Source: Stenotrophomonas maltophilia (GTDB taxonomy: Bacteria; Pseudomonadota; Gammaproteobacteria; Xanthomonadales; Xanthomonadaceae). Taken from it: a stretch of 64,000 nucleotides of DNA. The stretch covers positions 598,001 to 662,000 of the forward strand of contig NZ_CP015612.1 in assembly GCF_002138415.1 (NCBI RefSeq), in the 5' to 3' direction. A program made the translations under genes and the position numbers. Positions 21,801 to 31,159 of the stretch are shown piece after piece; position 1 is the stretch's first letter, and each line of letters begins with the position of its first letter. The notes beneath the pieces are model-generated. The model worked only from the letters and a program-made list of their open reading frames with translations. It did no database searches and was not told the DNA's origin.

Positions 21801-24800
21801 ACGCACGGTATCGGTGGGCAGCGCCGGCAACGAACGCCAGGTCACCAACGTCGCTGCTGGTACGCAGGCCACCGATGCGGTGAACAAGGCTCAGCTGGAT
21901 GCGGTGGCGACCACGGCCACCACCACCAGCCGCTTCTTCCAGGCCAGCGGCAACGGCGACGACGTAGCCGGTGCACAGGTGGAGGGTGACAACGCACTGG
22001 CGGCCGGTGATGCTGCCAACGCCATCGGCAATGGCGCTACCGCACTGGGCAGCGGCGCCAACGCGCTGGCCAGCAACGCACAGGCGCTGGGCTTCAATGC
22101 GTTGGCGACCGCAGCCAACGCCAGCGCTGTCGGTGCCAACGCACAGGCCACGGGCGAGTACGCCACCGCGCATGGTGCGGAAAGCGAAGCCAGCGGCGAA
22201 CAGAGCGCGGCGTTCGGTGCGGCCAGCATTGCCAGCGGTGCCGGTAGCACTGCCAATGGTGTGCTGTCCGAAGCGTCCGGCGAAGAGGCCGTGGCCGTGG
22301 GCTACTTCAGCAATGCCAGCGGCGACGCGGCCACCGCTGTCGGTAGCGAGAGCGTAGCCAGTGGTACGGCGTCGGCAGCGTTCGGTATCGGTGCCGAAGC
22401 CAGCGGCGGTTACAGCACCGCCATCGGTGGCTATGCACAGGCCTCGGCGTTCAATGCCACCGCGTTCGGCAACTTCGCCAATGCCTCCGGTTCCAACAGC
22501 GTGGCAGTGGGTGGCGATTCGGAAGCCTCCGGTGTCTACAGCACTGCCACTGGCCAGGGTAGCCTGGCCACCGGCACCAACAGCGTCGCCGTGGGTGGTT
22601 CGTTGTTCGGGGTGCTGGCCACCGAGGCCTCGGGCAACTACTCCACCGCGGTGGGTGGTGGTGCCTGGTCGGGCGGCATCAACAGCACCGCGCTGGGCAA
22701 TGCCGCCGAATCGCGCGGTGCCAACAGCGTGGCGTTGGGTGCCGATTCGATCGCGGATCGCGACAACACCGTATCGGTGGGCGGCGGTGGCAACACCCGC
22801 CAGATCACCAATGTGGCCGATGGCACGCAGGGCAATGATGCGGTCAACAAGAACCAGCTGGACGCCGTAGCCGCGGCAGCGGAAAAGACCAGCAGGCAGT
22901 TCCAGGCCAGTGGCAATGCCGATGGTGAAACCGGCGCGCTGGTGGAGGGCGACAACGCGTTGGCGGCCGGTGACGCGGCCAACGCGATCGGCAACGGTGC
23001 CACCGCACTCGGCAGCGGTGCCAATGCGCTGGCCGCCAACGCCACCGCCGTGGGCATCGATGCATTGGCCACCGGCAACAACGCGGCGGCGCTGGGCAGC
23101 AACGCACAGGCCACCGGCGAGGACAGCCTGTCCCTGGGCAGCGGTGCCAGCGCCAGCGAGGTCGGTGCAAGCGCGGTGGGTGCGCGTGCGCAGGCCAGCG
23201 GCGCCTACAGCACGGCCACAGGTACAGAAGCCAACGCCAGCGGCGGACAGGCGCTCGCCAGCGGTTTCCGCAGCGCGGCTTCGGCTGATGGCACCACCGC
23301 AGTGGGTGGCTACGCCGAAGCCAGCGGTCGCCTCGGCACCGCATTGGGCTACGGCTCGGCAGCCAGCGGTGCCAACACCACTGCAGTCGGCTTCGGTGCT
23401 GCTGCGGCCGGTACCGGTGCCGTTGCAGTGGGTCAGTCCAGCGAGGCCAGCGGCGAGGAGAGCGTGGCCATCGGCGGCAGCACCTTCTTCGGCCTGATCC
23501 CGTCGCGTGCCAGTGGGACCGGTGCGGCGGCGTTCGGCGCCGGTGCATGGGCCACCGAAGACTACGCGACCGCGATTGGCTGGAACTCGTGGGCGGCAGG
23601 CAGCAGCGCCACCGCGCTGGGTGCCAACGCCACCGCCAATGGCAGCAACAGCGTCGCGCTCGGCGCCGGCTCCAAGGCTGACCGTGACAACACCGTGGCC
23701 GTCGGCAAGGCTGGCGGTGAGCGTCAGGTGACCCACGTCGCGGCCGGCACCGAAGCCACCGATGCGGTGAACAAGGGCCAGTTGGATGCGGTCGCCAGCG
23801 TCGCCGACAAGACCAGCCGGCAGTTCCAGGCCAGCGGTAATGCTGATGGCGAAGCCGGCGCACTGGTCGACGGCGACAACGCACTGGCTGCCGGCAATGC
23901 GGCCAACGCCATCGGCAATGGCGCCACCGCGCTGGGCAGTGGTGCCAATGCCATGGCCGCCAATGCCACAGCGGTGGGCTTCGATGCGCTCGCCACCGGC
24001 AACAATGCGGCCGCACTCGGCAACGCGGCCCAGGCGGGTGGTGTCGACAGCGTGGCCGTGGGCAGCGGCGCCAGCGCCAGCGAACTCGGCGCCAGCGCTA
24101 CCGGCGCCGGCGCCCAGGCCAAGGGCGCTTACAGCACTGCCAGCGGCGCGCAGGCCATCGCCAGCGGTACCCAGTCGCAGGCCAGTGGTTTCCGCGCCAA
24201 TGCCTCGGCCGATGGGGCTTCGGCGCTGGGCAGCTATGCCGAAGCCAGCGGCCGCCTCGGTACTGCGGTCGGTTACGGCAGCAAGGCCACTGGCTTGAAT
24301 GCCACCGCGGTGGGTGTCAGTGCCACCGCTTCGGCTGCAGGCAGTGTCGCACTGGGTGGAGGCTCGGTGGCCGATCGTGCCAATACCGTGTCCGTCGGCA
24401 GTGCCGTCAACAACCGGCAGGTCACCAATGTCGCCAACGGTACCGAAATCAATGACGCAGTGAATCGCGGGCAGCTGGACGCAGTTGCGTTCACCGCCAA
24501 CACCACCAACCGGTACTTCCGCGCCAACGGCACGGGAACCGCGAACGCCATCGGTACCGATTCGGTAGCGATGGGCTCGGTGGCCAATGCGGCTGGCGCA
24601 CGCAGCATCGCGCTGGGTGCCAATGCCACGGTGTCTGCCTCCGGCGCGCTGGCCGTTGGCGCCGGTGCGGGTGCGGTCGGCGTGAACTCGGTTGCACTCG
24701 GTGCTGGATCGCGTGCGCTGGATGCCAATGTTGTGTCGGTAGGCAGTGGCAACCCCACTGATGGTCCGGCCACGCGCCGCATCGTCAACGTGGCAGATGG

Positions 24801-25995
24801 CCGCATTGCCGCCGGCAGCAGCGATGCCATCACCGGTTCGCAGCTCAACGTCACCAACCAGCGGGTGGGCGCGGTGGAAACCCGCGTGGGCGATTTTGAT
24901 TCTCGTATCGCCACCGTTGAAACCACTGCGGCCAGCGCCGTCGGCTATGACGACGCCAGCCGTGATCGTCTGACCCTGTCCGGCTTCCAGGGCACCACCA
25001 TCGACAACGTCGGTGCCGGCAGCATTGCGGCCGGCAGCCGCCAGGCGATCAATGGCGGCCAGCTGTTCCAGTCGCTCAGTGATGCCGCCAGCTTCCTCGG
25101 TGGTGGTGCCAGCGTCGGCATGCAGGGTGTGTTCGTGGCGCCGAACTATGTGATCCAGGGTGCCACCTACAGCAACGTCGGCGATGCGCTGGGCGCGCTG
25201 GACCGCAAGGTCAGCGAGATCGACCGCCGCACCGCCGGTGGCTCACGTACCGGAACCGCCAGCCTGCGCGCGATGAGTACCTCGCTGGATGAAAGCCCGT
25301 TGGCCAGCGTTACCGACGCACCGGCAACGGCCGATGCGGCAACGGCCAGCACCGCGCGGGTGCAGGGTACGCCGACGGCCGCTGCGGCGGGTGCTGGCAT
25401 TCCGGTGGGCACCCCGGCGAGTGGTGTCAATGCCGTTGCCATGGGCGATGGCGCCGTCGCCAGTGGCGCCTCATCCACGGCCATCGGCCAGGGTGCCAAT
25501 GCCACCGCTGCGAACGCCGTGGCGCTGGGCCAGGGGTCGGTCGCCGACCGTGCCAACACGGTCTCGGTGGGCAGCGAGGGTAACGAGCGCCAGGTCACCA
25601 ACGTGGCGGCCGGTACCACGGCCACCGATGCGGTCAACAAGGGCCAGCTCGACCGTGGCATGGCCACCGCCAACAGCTACACCGACAGCCGCGTCCAGGC
25701 CGTCGCCGACAGCTTCGATGTGTTCAAGGGCGAGATCGATGGACGCCTGCGCCACATGGATCGCCGCATCGACCGCCAGGGCGCGATGAGCGCGGCGATG
25801 CTCAACATGGCCACCAGTGCCGCCGGCATCCGCACCCAGAACCGGGTTGGCGTCGGCATCGGTTTCCAGGGCGGTGAGTCGGCGTTGTCGTTGGGCTACC
25901 AGCGTGCGATCAGCGATCGCGCCACGGTCACCTTCGGTGGTGCCTTCAGCAGCGACGACAGCTCGGTCGGCGTCGGTGCCGGCTTCGGCTGGTAA
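18814..25995 (+). CDS. Giant trimeric autotransporter adhesin (YadA/Hia type)
   Basis: A 2393-residue type Vc adhesin. The N-terminus MNRIYRKVWNKALGQLVVAS is an extended signal peptide region (ESPR), followed by a hydrophobic segment ending GIAAAQS. The passenger is built of hundreds of YadA-head-type 14-residue repeats (patterns such as S-VA-G--A-A) interrupted by nine neck/HIM modules of the form NTVSVG...RQ-TNVAAGT-ATDAVNK-QLD, beginning near 19192, 19872, 20836, 21802, 22765, 23689, 24382, 24727 and 25555. The C-terminal 60-90 residues are the YadA beta-barrel anchor (NRVGVGIGFQGGESALSLGY), ending in Trp. Start ATG at 18814 has AGGAG upstream. It is expected to form a trimeric surface fibre. 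Very high Ala/Gly/Ser content is normal for the family. Confidence 0.95.
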   Translation: MNRIYRKVWNKALGQLVVASELASSDSSSGGVVDQRRDATQATPARLAVALGLVVGLSMSGIAAAQSVQIGGSATCVAFSGKLLEKCLIEGSATAKGSNAVAIGSNSNASAANSVALGAGSKAARANTVSVGDAGKERQITNVAAGTQATDAVNKSQLDAQARATQAALADVAADGNRYFKADGAGDDSDAAKIDGQGAVAAGAGAQSLANATTAIGTQAIAAGIGASAFGQGALAIGDASVVVGQSAAAFGLGDTAVGASATAASENGAATALGALSEATADGATAVGGGAVAMGPGSTALGRGATAANEASIAVGAFSTAVGEYSTALGSNSAAVATGSVALGAGSLADRVDTVSVGAAEYGLTRQITSVAAGTEDNDAVNVGQLKGVAAVADATAKRFQATGSSNSDAGALAEGDDALAAGEAANALGNGTTAVGAGATAVAQNATAVGNNALASGQNSAAFGNNAQANGPGSVAVGGAAVDADGNPLITSGGVPVETGATSAGVGGTAVGASAEASGFAASSYGVGAYAAGAQASAFGAVANAIGDYSTALGTQSNATGTSSVAIGGPADLIPGLGFFVQTQASGEAATAVGAGAIASGDRAVANGSLSEASGAEATAVGYFAYAPGENASALGAQTWASGAQSTAVGYYATARGANSVALGANSEAVRANSVAVGSAGNERQITSVAAGSEATDAVNKAQLDAVASTADTTARFFQAQPEAGSDAGALADGEGSIAAGSSSNAIGAGAIAHGAAASAIGDDSVAVGRNSAATGNGGVAIGGLGQAYDEFNQPIIGADGTAQQVGTTAVADATAVGSGAQATGAASSAFGNAAKASGDNSFAAGGKSRATGSYAVAVGDSAFASSDDSTAVGGYSWATASGAAAFGSGAWATATNASAFGNAAWASGSGATSIGYNSWANGASSTAVGRGAFGYGDNSVALGFQALGNSINSIAIGTNTVAGGESAIALGAGSNASGSNAVALGAGSVASRARTVSVGSAGNERQVTNVAAGTQATDAVNKAQLDAVATTATTTSRFFQASGNGDDVAGAQVEGDNALAAGDAANAIGNGATALGSGANALASNAQALGFNALATAANASAVGANAQATGEYATAHGAESEASGEQSAAFGAASIASGAGSTANGVLSEASGEEAVAVGYFSNASGDAATAVGSESVASGTASAAFGIGAEASGGYSTAIGGYAQASAFNATAFGNFANASGSNSVAVGGDSEASGVYSTATGQGSLATGTNSVAVGGSLFGVLATEASGNYSTAVGGGAWSGGINSTALGNAAESRGANSVALGADSIADRDNTVSVGGGGNTRQITNVADGTQGNDAVNKNQLDAVAAAAEKTSRQFQASGNADGETGALVEGDNALAAGDAANAIGNGATALGSGANALAANATAVGIDALATGNNAAALGSNAQATGEDSLSLGSGASASEVGASAVGARAQASGAYSTATGTEANASGGQALASGFRSAASADGTTAVGGYAEASGRLGTALGYGSAASGANTTAVGFGAAAAGTGAVAVGQSSEASGEESVAIGGSTFFGLIPSRASGTGAAAFGAGAWATEDYATAIGWNSWAAGSSATALGANATANGSNSVALGAGSKADRDNTVAVGKAGGERQVTHVAAGTEATDAVNKGQLDAVASVADKTSRQFQASGNADGEAGALVDGDNALAAGNAANAIGNGATALGSGANAMAANATAVGFDALATGNNAAALGNAAQAGGVDSVAVGSGASASELGASATGAGAQAKGAYSTASGAQAIASGTQSQASGFRANASADGASALGSYAEASGRLGTAVGYGSKATGLNATAVGVSATASAAGSVALGGGSVADRANTVSVGSAVNNRQVTNVANGTEINDAVNRGQLDAVAFTANTTNRYFRANGTGTANAIGTDSVAMGSVANAAGARSIALGANATVSASGALAVGAGAGAVGVNSVALGAGSRALDANVVSVGSGNPTDGPATRRIVNVADGRIAAGSSDAITGSQLNVTNQRVGAVETRVGDFDSRIATVETTAASAVGYDDASRDRLTLSGFQGTTIDNVGAGSIAAGSRQAINGGQLFQSLSDAASFLGGGASVGMQGVFVAPNYVIQGATYSNVGDALGALDRKVSEIDRRTAGGSRTGTASLRAMSTSLDESPLASVTDAPATADAATASTARVQGTPTAAAAGAGIPVGTPASGVNAVAMGDGAVASGASSTAIGQGANATAANAVALGQGSVADRANTVSVGSEGNERQVTNVAAGTTATDAVNKGQLDRGMATANSYTDSRVQAVADSFDVFKGEIDGRLRHMDRRIDRQGAMSAAMLNMATSAAGIRTQNRVGVGIGFQGGESALSLGYQRAISDRATVTFGGAFSSDDSSVGVGAGFGW

Positions 25996-26006
25996 GCCAC
26001 TCCATT

Positions 26007-26032
26007 GCGCCGGCGGCCACCCACGCCGGCGC
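26007..26032. terminator. GC-rich hairpin after the adhesin gene
   Basis: A perfect 9-bp stem GCGCCGGCG (26007-26015) / CGCCGGCGC (26024-26032) begins eleven bases after the adhesin stop. There is no U-tract, so it may protect the 3' end or act with Rho rather than terminate alone. The rest of the gap to the protease gene shows only GC-rich partial palindromes. Confidence 0.45.
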
Positions 26033-26153
26033 TGCACCTGCAACGAGGGCCTGGGGGGAGGTCACGGCAATCCCGGCTGGGCCGGCCGGGAGTCGTCAAG
26101 GAATGATGGCCGCAGTGTTGGTTCGATCCATGACCCAGAAGAGGAATTTCGAC

Positions 26154-28007
26154 GTGATCAAGAAGCAGAACCTTCGCATCAATGTGCTTGCCGCTGCCGT
26201 GCTGTCGATGACGGCCGTCGGTGCCGTCCACGCCGCCGGCCTGCCGACCCGTGAACCGGTGCGCCAGGCCAGCACCGCCCAACCGGGCGCCGAGCGCATC
26301 ATCGTCAAGTACCGGGCCGGCGCTGCCGCCGCCACCGACCGCTCGGCGAAGCTGTCCACTGTGCAGTCCGCGCTGACCCGTGCCAGCCTGTCCGGCGGCA
26401 CCTCCCGTGCCAGTACCCTCGGCCCGCAGGTGGTACGCAAGCTCGCTACCGGTGCGGACCTCATCCGTGTGCAGGGCCGCCTGGCCCCGGCCGAACTGCA
26501 GCGCGTACTGAAGGAACTGAAGGCCGACCCATCGGTGCAGTACGCCGAAGCCGACGTGAAGCTGCGCCGCACCGAACTGCGTGCCGGCAACGTACAGCCG
26601 GCACTGGTGCCGAACGATCCCTTCTACCAGCAGAACCAGTGGCATCTGCACAATGCGGTCGGCGGCATCAACGCACCGGCGGCGTGGGATGTCTCGCAGG
26701 GCGAGGGCATCGTGGTGGCGGTGATCGACACCGGCATCCTGCCGCAGCATCCGGACCTGGTCGGCAACCTCCTGGAGGGTTACGACTTCATCAGCGATGC
26801 GGAGACCTCGCGGCGCCCGACCAACGACCGCGTGCCGGGTGCGCAGGACTACGGTGATTGGGTCGAGAACGACAATGAGTGCTATGACGGCTCGCTGGCC
26901 GAGGACAGTTCCTGGCACGGCACCCACGTCGCCGGCACCGTGGCCGAGCAGACCAACAACGGCGTCGGCATGGCCGGTGTCGCCTACAAGGCCAAGGTGC
27001 TGCCGGTCCGCGTGCTGGGCAAGTGTGGCGGCTACCTGTCCGACATCGCTGATGCGGTGACCTGGGCGTCCGGCGGCACCGTGGCGGGCATTCCGGCCAA
27101 CACCAATCCGGCCGAGATCATCAACATGAGCCTGGGTGGCGGTGGCGCCTGCGCCAGCACCTACCAGGACGCGATCAACGGCGCTATCTCGCGCGGTACC
27201 ACGGTGGTGGTGGCTGCCGGCAATGAAACCGACAACGCGTCCAAGTACCAGCCGGCCAGCTGCGAAGGCGTGGTGACCGTGGGTGCCACCCGTATCACCG
27301 GTGGCATCACCTACTACTCCAACTACGGCACCCGCGTGGACCTGTCCGGTCCGGGTGGTGGCGGCAGTGTCGACGGCAACCCGGGTGGCTACATCTGGCA
27401 GACCGGCTCCAACGCGGCCACCACGCCGGAATCGGGCACGCCGGGCTACATGGGCATGGGCGGTACCTCGATGGCCTCGCCGCATGTGGCCGCCGTTGCC
27501 GCGCTGGTGCAGAGCGCGCTGATCGCCAAGGGCAAGGATCCGTTGACCCCGGCGGCGATGCGTACCCTGCTGAAGGAAACCGCGCGTCCGTTCCCGGTCG
27601 CCATTCCGGCGGCGACCCCGATCGGTACCGGTATCCTTGATGCCAAGGCCGCGCTGGCCAAGGCACTGGAAGAACCGTGCACCGAGAACTGCGGACCGGT
27701 GGCGACGCCGCTGACCAACAAGGCCGCGGTCGGTGGCCTGAATGGTGCTGCCGCCAGCAGCCGCCTGTACAGCTTCGAAGCCGTCGCCGGCAAGCAGCTC
27801 AGCGTGATCACCTACGGCGGCACCGGCAATGTTTCGGTCTACGTGGCTGAAGGCCGTGAGCCCAGTGCCAGCGACAACGACGCCAAGTCGACCCGTCCGG
27901 GCACGTCCGAAACGGTGCGGGTGACCAAGCCGGTAGCAGGCACCTACTACATCAAGGTGGTGGGTGAAGCGGCCTACAGCGGGGTGAGCATCCTTGCCAC
28001 GCAGTAA
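26154..28007 (+). CDS. stmPr1: Secreted subtilisin-like serine protease (S8), StmPr1-like
   Basis: A 617-residue exported endopeptidase with a signal peptide (IKKQNLRINVLAAAVLSMTA...VHA-AG), an inhibitor-like propeptide (about residues 40-150) and an S8 catalytic domain. The triad is Asp192 (VVAVIDTGI), His255 (WHGTHVAG) and Ser439 (GTSMASPH). A C-terminal PPC-type beta domain (about 525-617) is usually cleaved after export. I chose GTG at 26154 because AGAGGA sits eight bases upstream and the signal peptide then starts cleanly; in-frame ATGs at 26130 and 26103 are alternatives. It lies directly before the Xps operon, which is known to export StmPr1 in S. maltophilia. The name rests on that context and family fit. 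Confidence 0.88.
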   Translation: MIKKQNLRINVLAAAVLSMTAVGAVHAAGLPTREPVRQASTAQPGAERIIVKYRAGAAAATDRSAKLSTVQSALTRASLSGGTSRASTLGPQVVRKLATGADLIRVQGRLAPAELQRVLKELKADPSVQYAEADVKLRRTELRAGNVQPALVPNDPFYQQNQWHLHNAVGGINAPAAWDVSQGEGIVVAVIDTGILPQHPDLVGNLLEGYDFISDAETSRRPTNDRVPGAQDYGDWVENDNECYDGSLAEDSSWHGTHVAGTVAEQTNNGVGMAGVAYKAKVLPVRVLGKCGGYLSDIADAVTWASGGTVAGIPANTNPAEIINMSLGGGGACASTYQDAINGAISRGTTVVVAAGNETDNASKYQPASCEGVVTVGATRITGGITYYSNYGTRVDLSGPGGGGSVDGNPGGYIWQTGSNAATTPESGTPGYMGMGGTSMASPHVAAVAALVQSALIAKGKDPLTPAAMRTLLKETARPFPVAIPAATPIGTGILDAKAALAKALEEPCTENCGPVATPLTNKAAVGGLNGAAASSRLYSFEAVAGKQLSVITYGGTGNVSVYVAEGREPSASDNDAKSTRPGTSETVRVTKPVAGTYYIKVVGEAAYSGVSILATQ

Positions 28008-28033
28008 ATACGTACTGCCGTAGTTGAATGGCC

Positions 28034-28070
28034 GAAGCCCGTCACCGCATGTGACGGGCTTCGTCTTTTT
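28034..28070 (+). terminator. Rho-independent terminator after the protease gene
   Basis: A perfect 12-bp stem GAAGCCCGTCAC (28034-28045) / GTGACGGGCTTC (28051-28062) with a CGCAT loop is followed by GTCTTTTT. It separates the protease from the secretion operon. No clear promoter for the operon is visible in the 70 bases that follow. Confidence 0.93.
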
Positions 28071-28143
28071 ACGAAAGGTGGCGGAGAGACGGCGTAAATC
28101 ATGGCTTAACTGCTAAAGTCGAGCCGATTGACAGGAGAGTCAT

Positions 28144-29865
28144 GTGAACGCGCTTGCTGCCACCGCCACTGACGACGCCGAAGGTCGCATCCTGGATGCG
28201 CTGCTGGCGCGCGGCCGATTGAAGGAAGGCGATCTGGCACGGGCGCGGCCGCTGCATGCCGAATCCGGCGGCAGCCTGCTGGGCCTGCTGGTGCGGCTGG
28301 GGCTGGTGTCCGAACGTGACCAGGCGCAGGCCAGCGCCGAGGTACTGGGCCTGCCGCTGCTGGAAGGCAAGCAGTTGCCGGAGGCACCACCGCAGGGCCT
28401 CGCCGAGGGCCTGCCGCTGTCGCTGCGCTTCCTCAAGCAGTTCCATGTCTGCCCGCTGGCGCTGGATGAACAGGGGGTCCGGCTGTGGCTGGCCGATGCC
28501 CACGATCCGTATCCGCAGCAGGCCGTGCAGCTGGCACTGGGTGTACCGGTGACACCGGTTCTGGGCATGCGCGCGGAAATTGATGACCTGGTCGAGCGCT
28601 GGTTCGGCCAGGGCCGCAGCGCGATGGGCGCGATCGTCGAGACCGCCGATGGCGAGGGCGGTGCGGTCGATGACATCGAGCACCTGCGCGACCTGGCCTC
28701 GGAAGCGCCGGTGATCCGCCTGGTCAATCTGGTGATCCAGCGTGCGGTGGAGCTGCGCGCTTCGGACATCCATGTCGAGCCGTTCGAGAGCCGGTTGAAG
28801 GTGCGTTACCGTGTCGATGGCGTACTGGTGGAGGGCGAAAGCCCGCCCGCCAACCTCACCGCGGCGGTGATCAGCCGCATCAAGATCATGGCCCGGCTCA
28901 ACATCGCCGAGCGCCGCCTGCCGCAGGATGGCCGCATCATGCTGCGCGTGCAGGGCAAGGAGCTGGACCTGCGCGTGAGCACGGTGCCGACCGCGCACGG
29001 CGAAAGCGTGGTGATGCGATTGCTGGACCGTGAAACGGTGGTGTTCGATTTCCATCGGCTCGGCTTTACCGATGCGTTCCTGCCGCAGTTCCGCAAGGTG
29101 CTGGAACAACCGCACGGCATCCTGCTGGTCACAGGCCCGACCGGTTCGGGCAAGACCACCACGCTGTACACCGCGCTGAGCCAGCTCAACACCGCCGACG
29201 TCAAGATCATCACGGTGGAAGATCCGGTCGAGTACCAGATCGAGGGCATCAACCAGATCCAGGCCAAGCCGCAGATCGGCCTGGACTTCGCCAACGCGCT
29301 GCGCAGCATCGTGCGCCAGGATCCGGACATCATCATGATCGGCGAAATGCGCGACCTGGAAACCGCGCGCATCGCGATCCAGTCGGCGTTGACCGGCCAC
29401 CTGGTGCTGTCCACCCTGCATACCAACAACGCGGCCGGCGGCATCACCCGCCTGCTCGACATGGGCGTGGAGGACTACCTGCTCACGTCCACCATCAACG
29501 GCATCCTGGCCCAGCGCCTGGTGCGCCGCCTGGAGCCGACCCATGCCGAGCGCTATGAAGCCTCGCCGGAAGAGATCGAACGCTTCGAGCTGCGTCGCCT
29601 GCAGCCGCAGGGGCCGATCCATCTGTTCCGCCCCAAGCCCTCGGCGCTGGCGCCGACCGGCTACCTGGGGCGTACCACCATCATGGAATTCCTGGTGATG
29701 AACGATGCGCTGCGGCGTGCGGTGATGCGCCGCGACGGCATGGGCGAGATCGAACGCATCGCCCGCGAAGCCGGCATGCGCACCATGTACGAGGATGGCC
29801 TGTCCAAGGCGCTGAGCGGGCAGACCACCATCGAGGAAGTGCTGCGCGTGACCGAGGAAAGCTGA
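28144..29865 (+). CDS. gspE: Type II secretion ATPase GspE (XpsE)
   Basis: A 573-residue cytoplasmic ATPase that powers pseudopilus assembly. The N-terminal N1E-like domain (about 1-150) contacts GspL. Walker A is GPTGSGKTT at residues 331-339 (Lys337); the Asp box VEDPVEY, Walker B IMIGEMRD and His box HLVLSTLHTN follow. The zinc-binding tetracysteine motif of many GspE proteins is absent: the region after QRLVRRLEP has no CxxC. The start is GTG at 28144, preceded by AGGAGAG. It is the first gene of the operon gspE-F-G-H-I-J-K-L-M-N-D, the Xanthomonas xps order. Confidence 0.95.
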   Translation: MNALAATATDDAEGRILDALLARGRLKEGDLARARPLHAESGGSLLGLLVRLGLVSERDQAQASAEVLGLPLLEGKQLPEAPPQGLAEGLPLSLRFLKQFHVCPLALDEQGVRLWLADAHDPYPQQAVQLALGVPVTPVLGMRAEIDDLVERWFGQGRSAMGAIVETADGEGGAVDDIEHLRDLASEAPVIRLVNLVIQRAVELRASDIHVEPFESRLKVRYRVDGVLVEGESPPANLTAAVISRIKIMARLNIAERRLPQDGRIMLRVQGKELDLRVSTVPTAHGESVVMRLLDRETVVFDFHRLGFTDAFLPQFRKVLEQPHGILLVTGPTGSGKTTTLYTALSQLNTADVKIITVEDPVEYQIEGINQIQAKPQIGLDFANALRSIVRQDPDIIMIGEMRDLETARIAIQSALTGHLVLSTLHTNNAAGGITRLLDMGVEDYLLTSTINGILAQRLVRRLEPTHAERYEASPEEIERFELRRLQPQGPIHLFRPKPSALAPTGYLGRTTIMEFLVMNDALRRAVMRRDGMGEIERIAREAGMRTMYEDGLSKALSGQTTIEEVLRVTEES

Positions 29866-29889
29866 TGCGCGCAGGATCCCGGGGCTGAT

Positions 29890-31110
29890 ATGCCGACTTA
29901 CCGCTACAAGGCGCTCAATCCGCACGGCGAGATCTTCGACGGTCAGATGGAAGCGGCCAGCGAGGCCGAGCTGGTCGCGCGCCTGCAGGACCAGGGCCAC
30001 CTGCCGATGGAGACGCAGCTGGCTGACGGCGGCGCGATCGGCGGCAGCACTTGGCGCAACCTGTTCCGCCAGCGCCCGCTGCAGGGCGCGGCATTGCTGC
30101 AGTTCACCCAGCAGCTGGCGACACTGCTCGGTGCCGGCCAGCCACTGGACCGTGCGCTTTCGATCCTGCTCGGCCTGCCGGAAGACGAACGCTCGCGCCG
30201 CGCGATCACCGACATCCGCGACGTGGTGCGCGGTGGCGCGCCGCTGTCGACCGCGCTGGAACGCCAGCACGGCCTGTTCTCGCGCCTGTACGTGAACATG
30301 GTGCGTGCCGGTGAAGCCGGCGGCAGCCTGCACGAAACCCTGCAGCGCCTGGCCGACTATCTCGAACGCAGCCGCGCATTGCAGGGCAAGGTGATCAACG
30401 CGCTGGTCTATCCAGCCATCCTGCTGGTGGTGGTGGGCGGTGCGCTGCTGTTCCTGCTCGGCTACGTGGTGCCGCAGTTCGCGCAGATGTACGAGAGCCT
30501 GGATGTGGCGCTGCCGTGGTTCACCAACGCGGTGCTGCAGCTGGGCCTGTTCGTGCGCGACTGGTGGGTGCTGCTGCTGGTGGTGCCGGCGGTGCTGGCG
30601 CTGTTCTTCGAACGCAAGGCGCGGCAACCGGCCTTCCGGCTGGCGCTGGACGGCTGGCTGCTGCAGCGGCGCGGCATCGGCCGCCTGCTGGGTGAACTGG
30701 AAACCGCGCGGCTGGCCCGCACACTGGGTACCCTGCTGCGCAATGGCGTGCCGCTGCTGGGTGCCCTGGGCATCGCCCGCAATGTGCTGGGCAACCGAGC
30801 GCTGGCCGCCGATGTGGAAGCCGCTGCGGACGAAGTGAAGAACGGTACCGGCCTGTCGCTGGCGCTGTCACGCGGCAAGCGTTTCCCGCGCCTGGCGCTG
30901 CAGATGATCCAGGTGGGTGAGGAATCCGGCGCCCTCGATACCATGCTGCTGAAGGCCGCCGATACCTTTGAACAGGACAGCGCGCGCCGCATCGACCGTC
31001 TGCTGGCGGCAATGGTGCCGGCGATCACCCTGGTGCTGGCCTCGGTGGTCGGTGCGGTGATCGTGGCCGTGCTGGTGCCGCTGTACGACCTGACCAATGC
31101 CATCGGTTGA
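29890..31110 (+). CDS. gspF: Type II secretion inner-membrane platform protein GspF (XpsF)
   Basis: A 406-residue polytopic inner-membrane protein that, with GspE and GspL, forms the assembly platform which adds pseudopilins to the growing pseudopilus. It begins MPTYRYKALNPHGEIFDGQM, typical of the family, and carries two T2SF domains (about 70-190 and 275-395). Three membrane segments are visible, near residues 170-195, 220-240 and 375-400. There are 24 bases between the gspE stop and this start. Length and motifs are normal. Confidence 0.95.
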   Translation: MPTYRYKALNPHGEIFDGQMEAASEAELVARLQDQGHLPMETQLADGGAIGGSTWRNLFRQRPLQGAALLQFTQQLATLLGAGQPLDRALSILLGLPEDERSRRAITDIRDVVRGGAPLSTALERQHGLFSRLYVNMVRAGEAGGSLHETLQRLADYLERSRALQGKVINALVYPAILLVVVGGALLFLLGYVVPQFAQMYESLDVALPWFTNAVLQLGLFVRDWWVLLLVVPAVLALFFERKARQPAFRLALDGWLLQRRGIGRLLGELETARLARTLGTLLRNGVPLLGALGIARNVLGNRALAADVEAAADEVKNGTGLSLALSRGKRFPRLALQMIQVGEESGALDTMLLKAADTFEQDSARRIDRLLAAMVPAITLVLASVVGAVIVAVLVPLYDLTNAIG

Positions 31111-31159
31111 CGATGGATCCCTACGCAACCCCGACACTCCGCAACTGAAAGGACCGACC

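Noticed and set aside
19279..23736. Long open frame (1485 codons) opposite the adhesin gene
   Set aside because: It mirrors the Ala/Gly/Ser repeat code of the adhesin; no start signal or signal peptide.
28130..28135. TTGACA as a -35 box for the secretion operon
   Set aside because: It lies only eight bases before the gspE start codon, leaving no room for a -10 box and leader.
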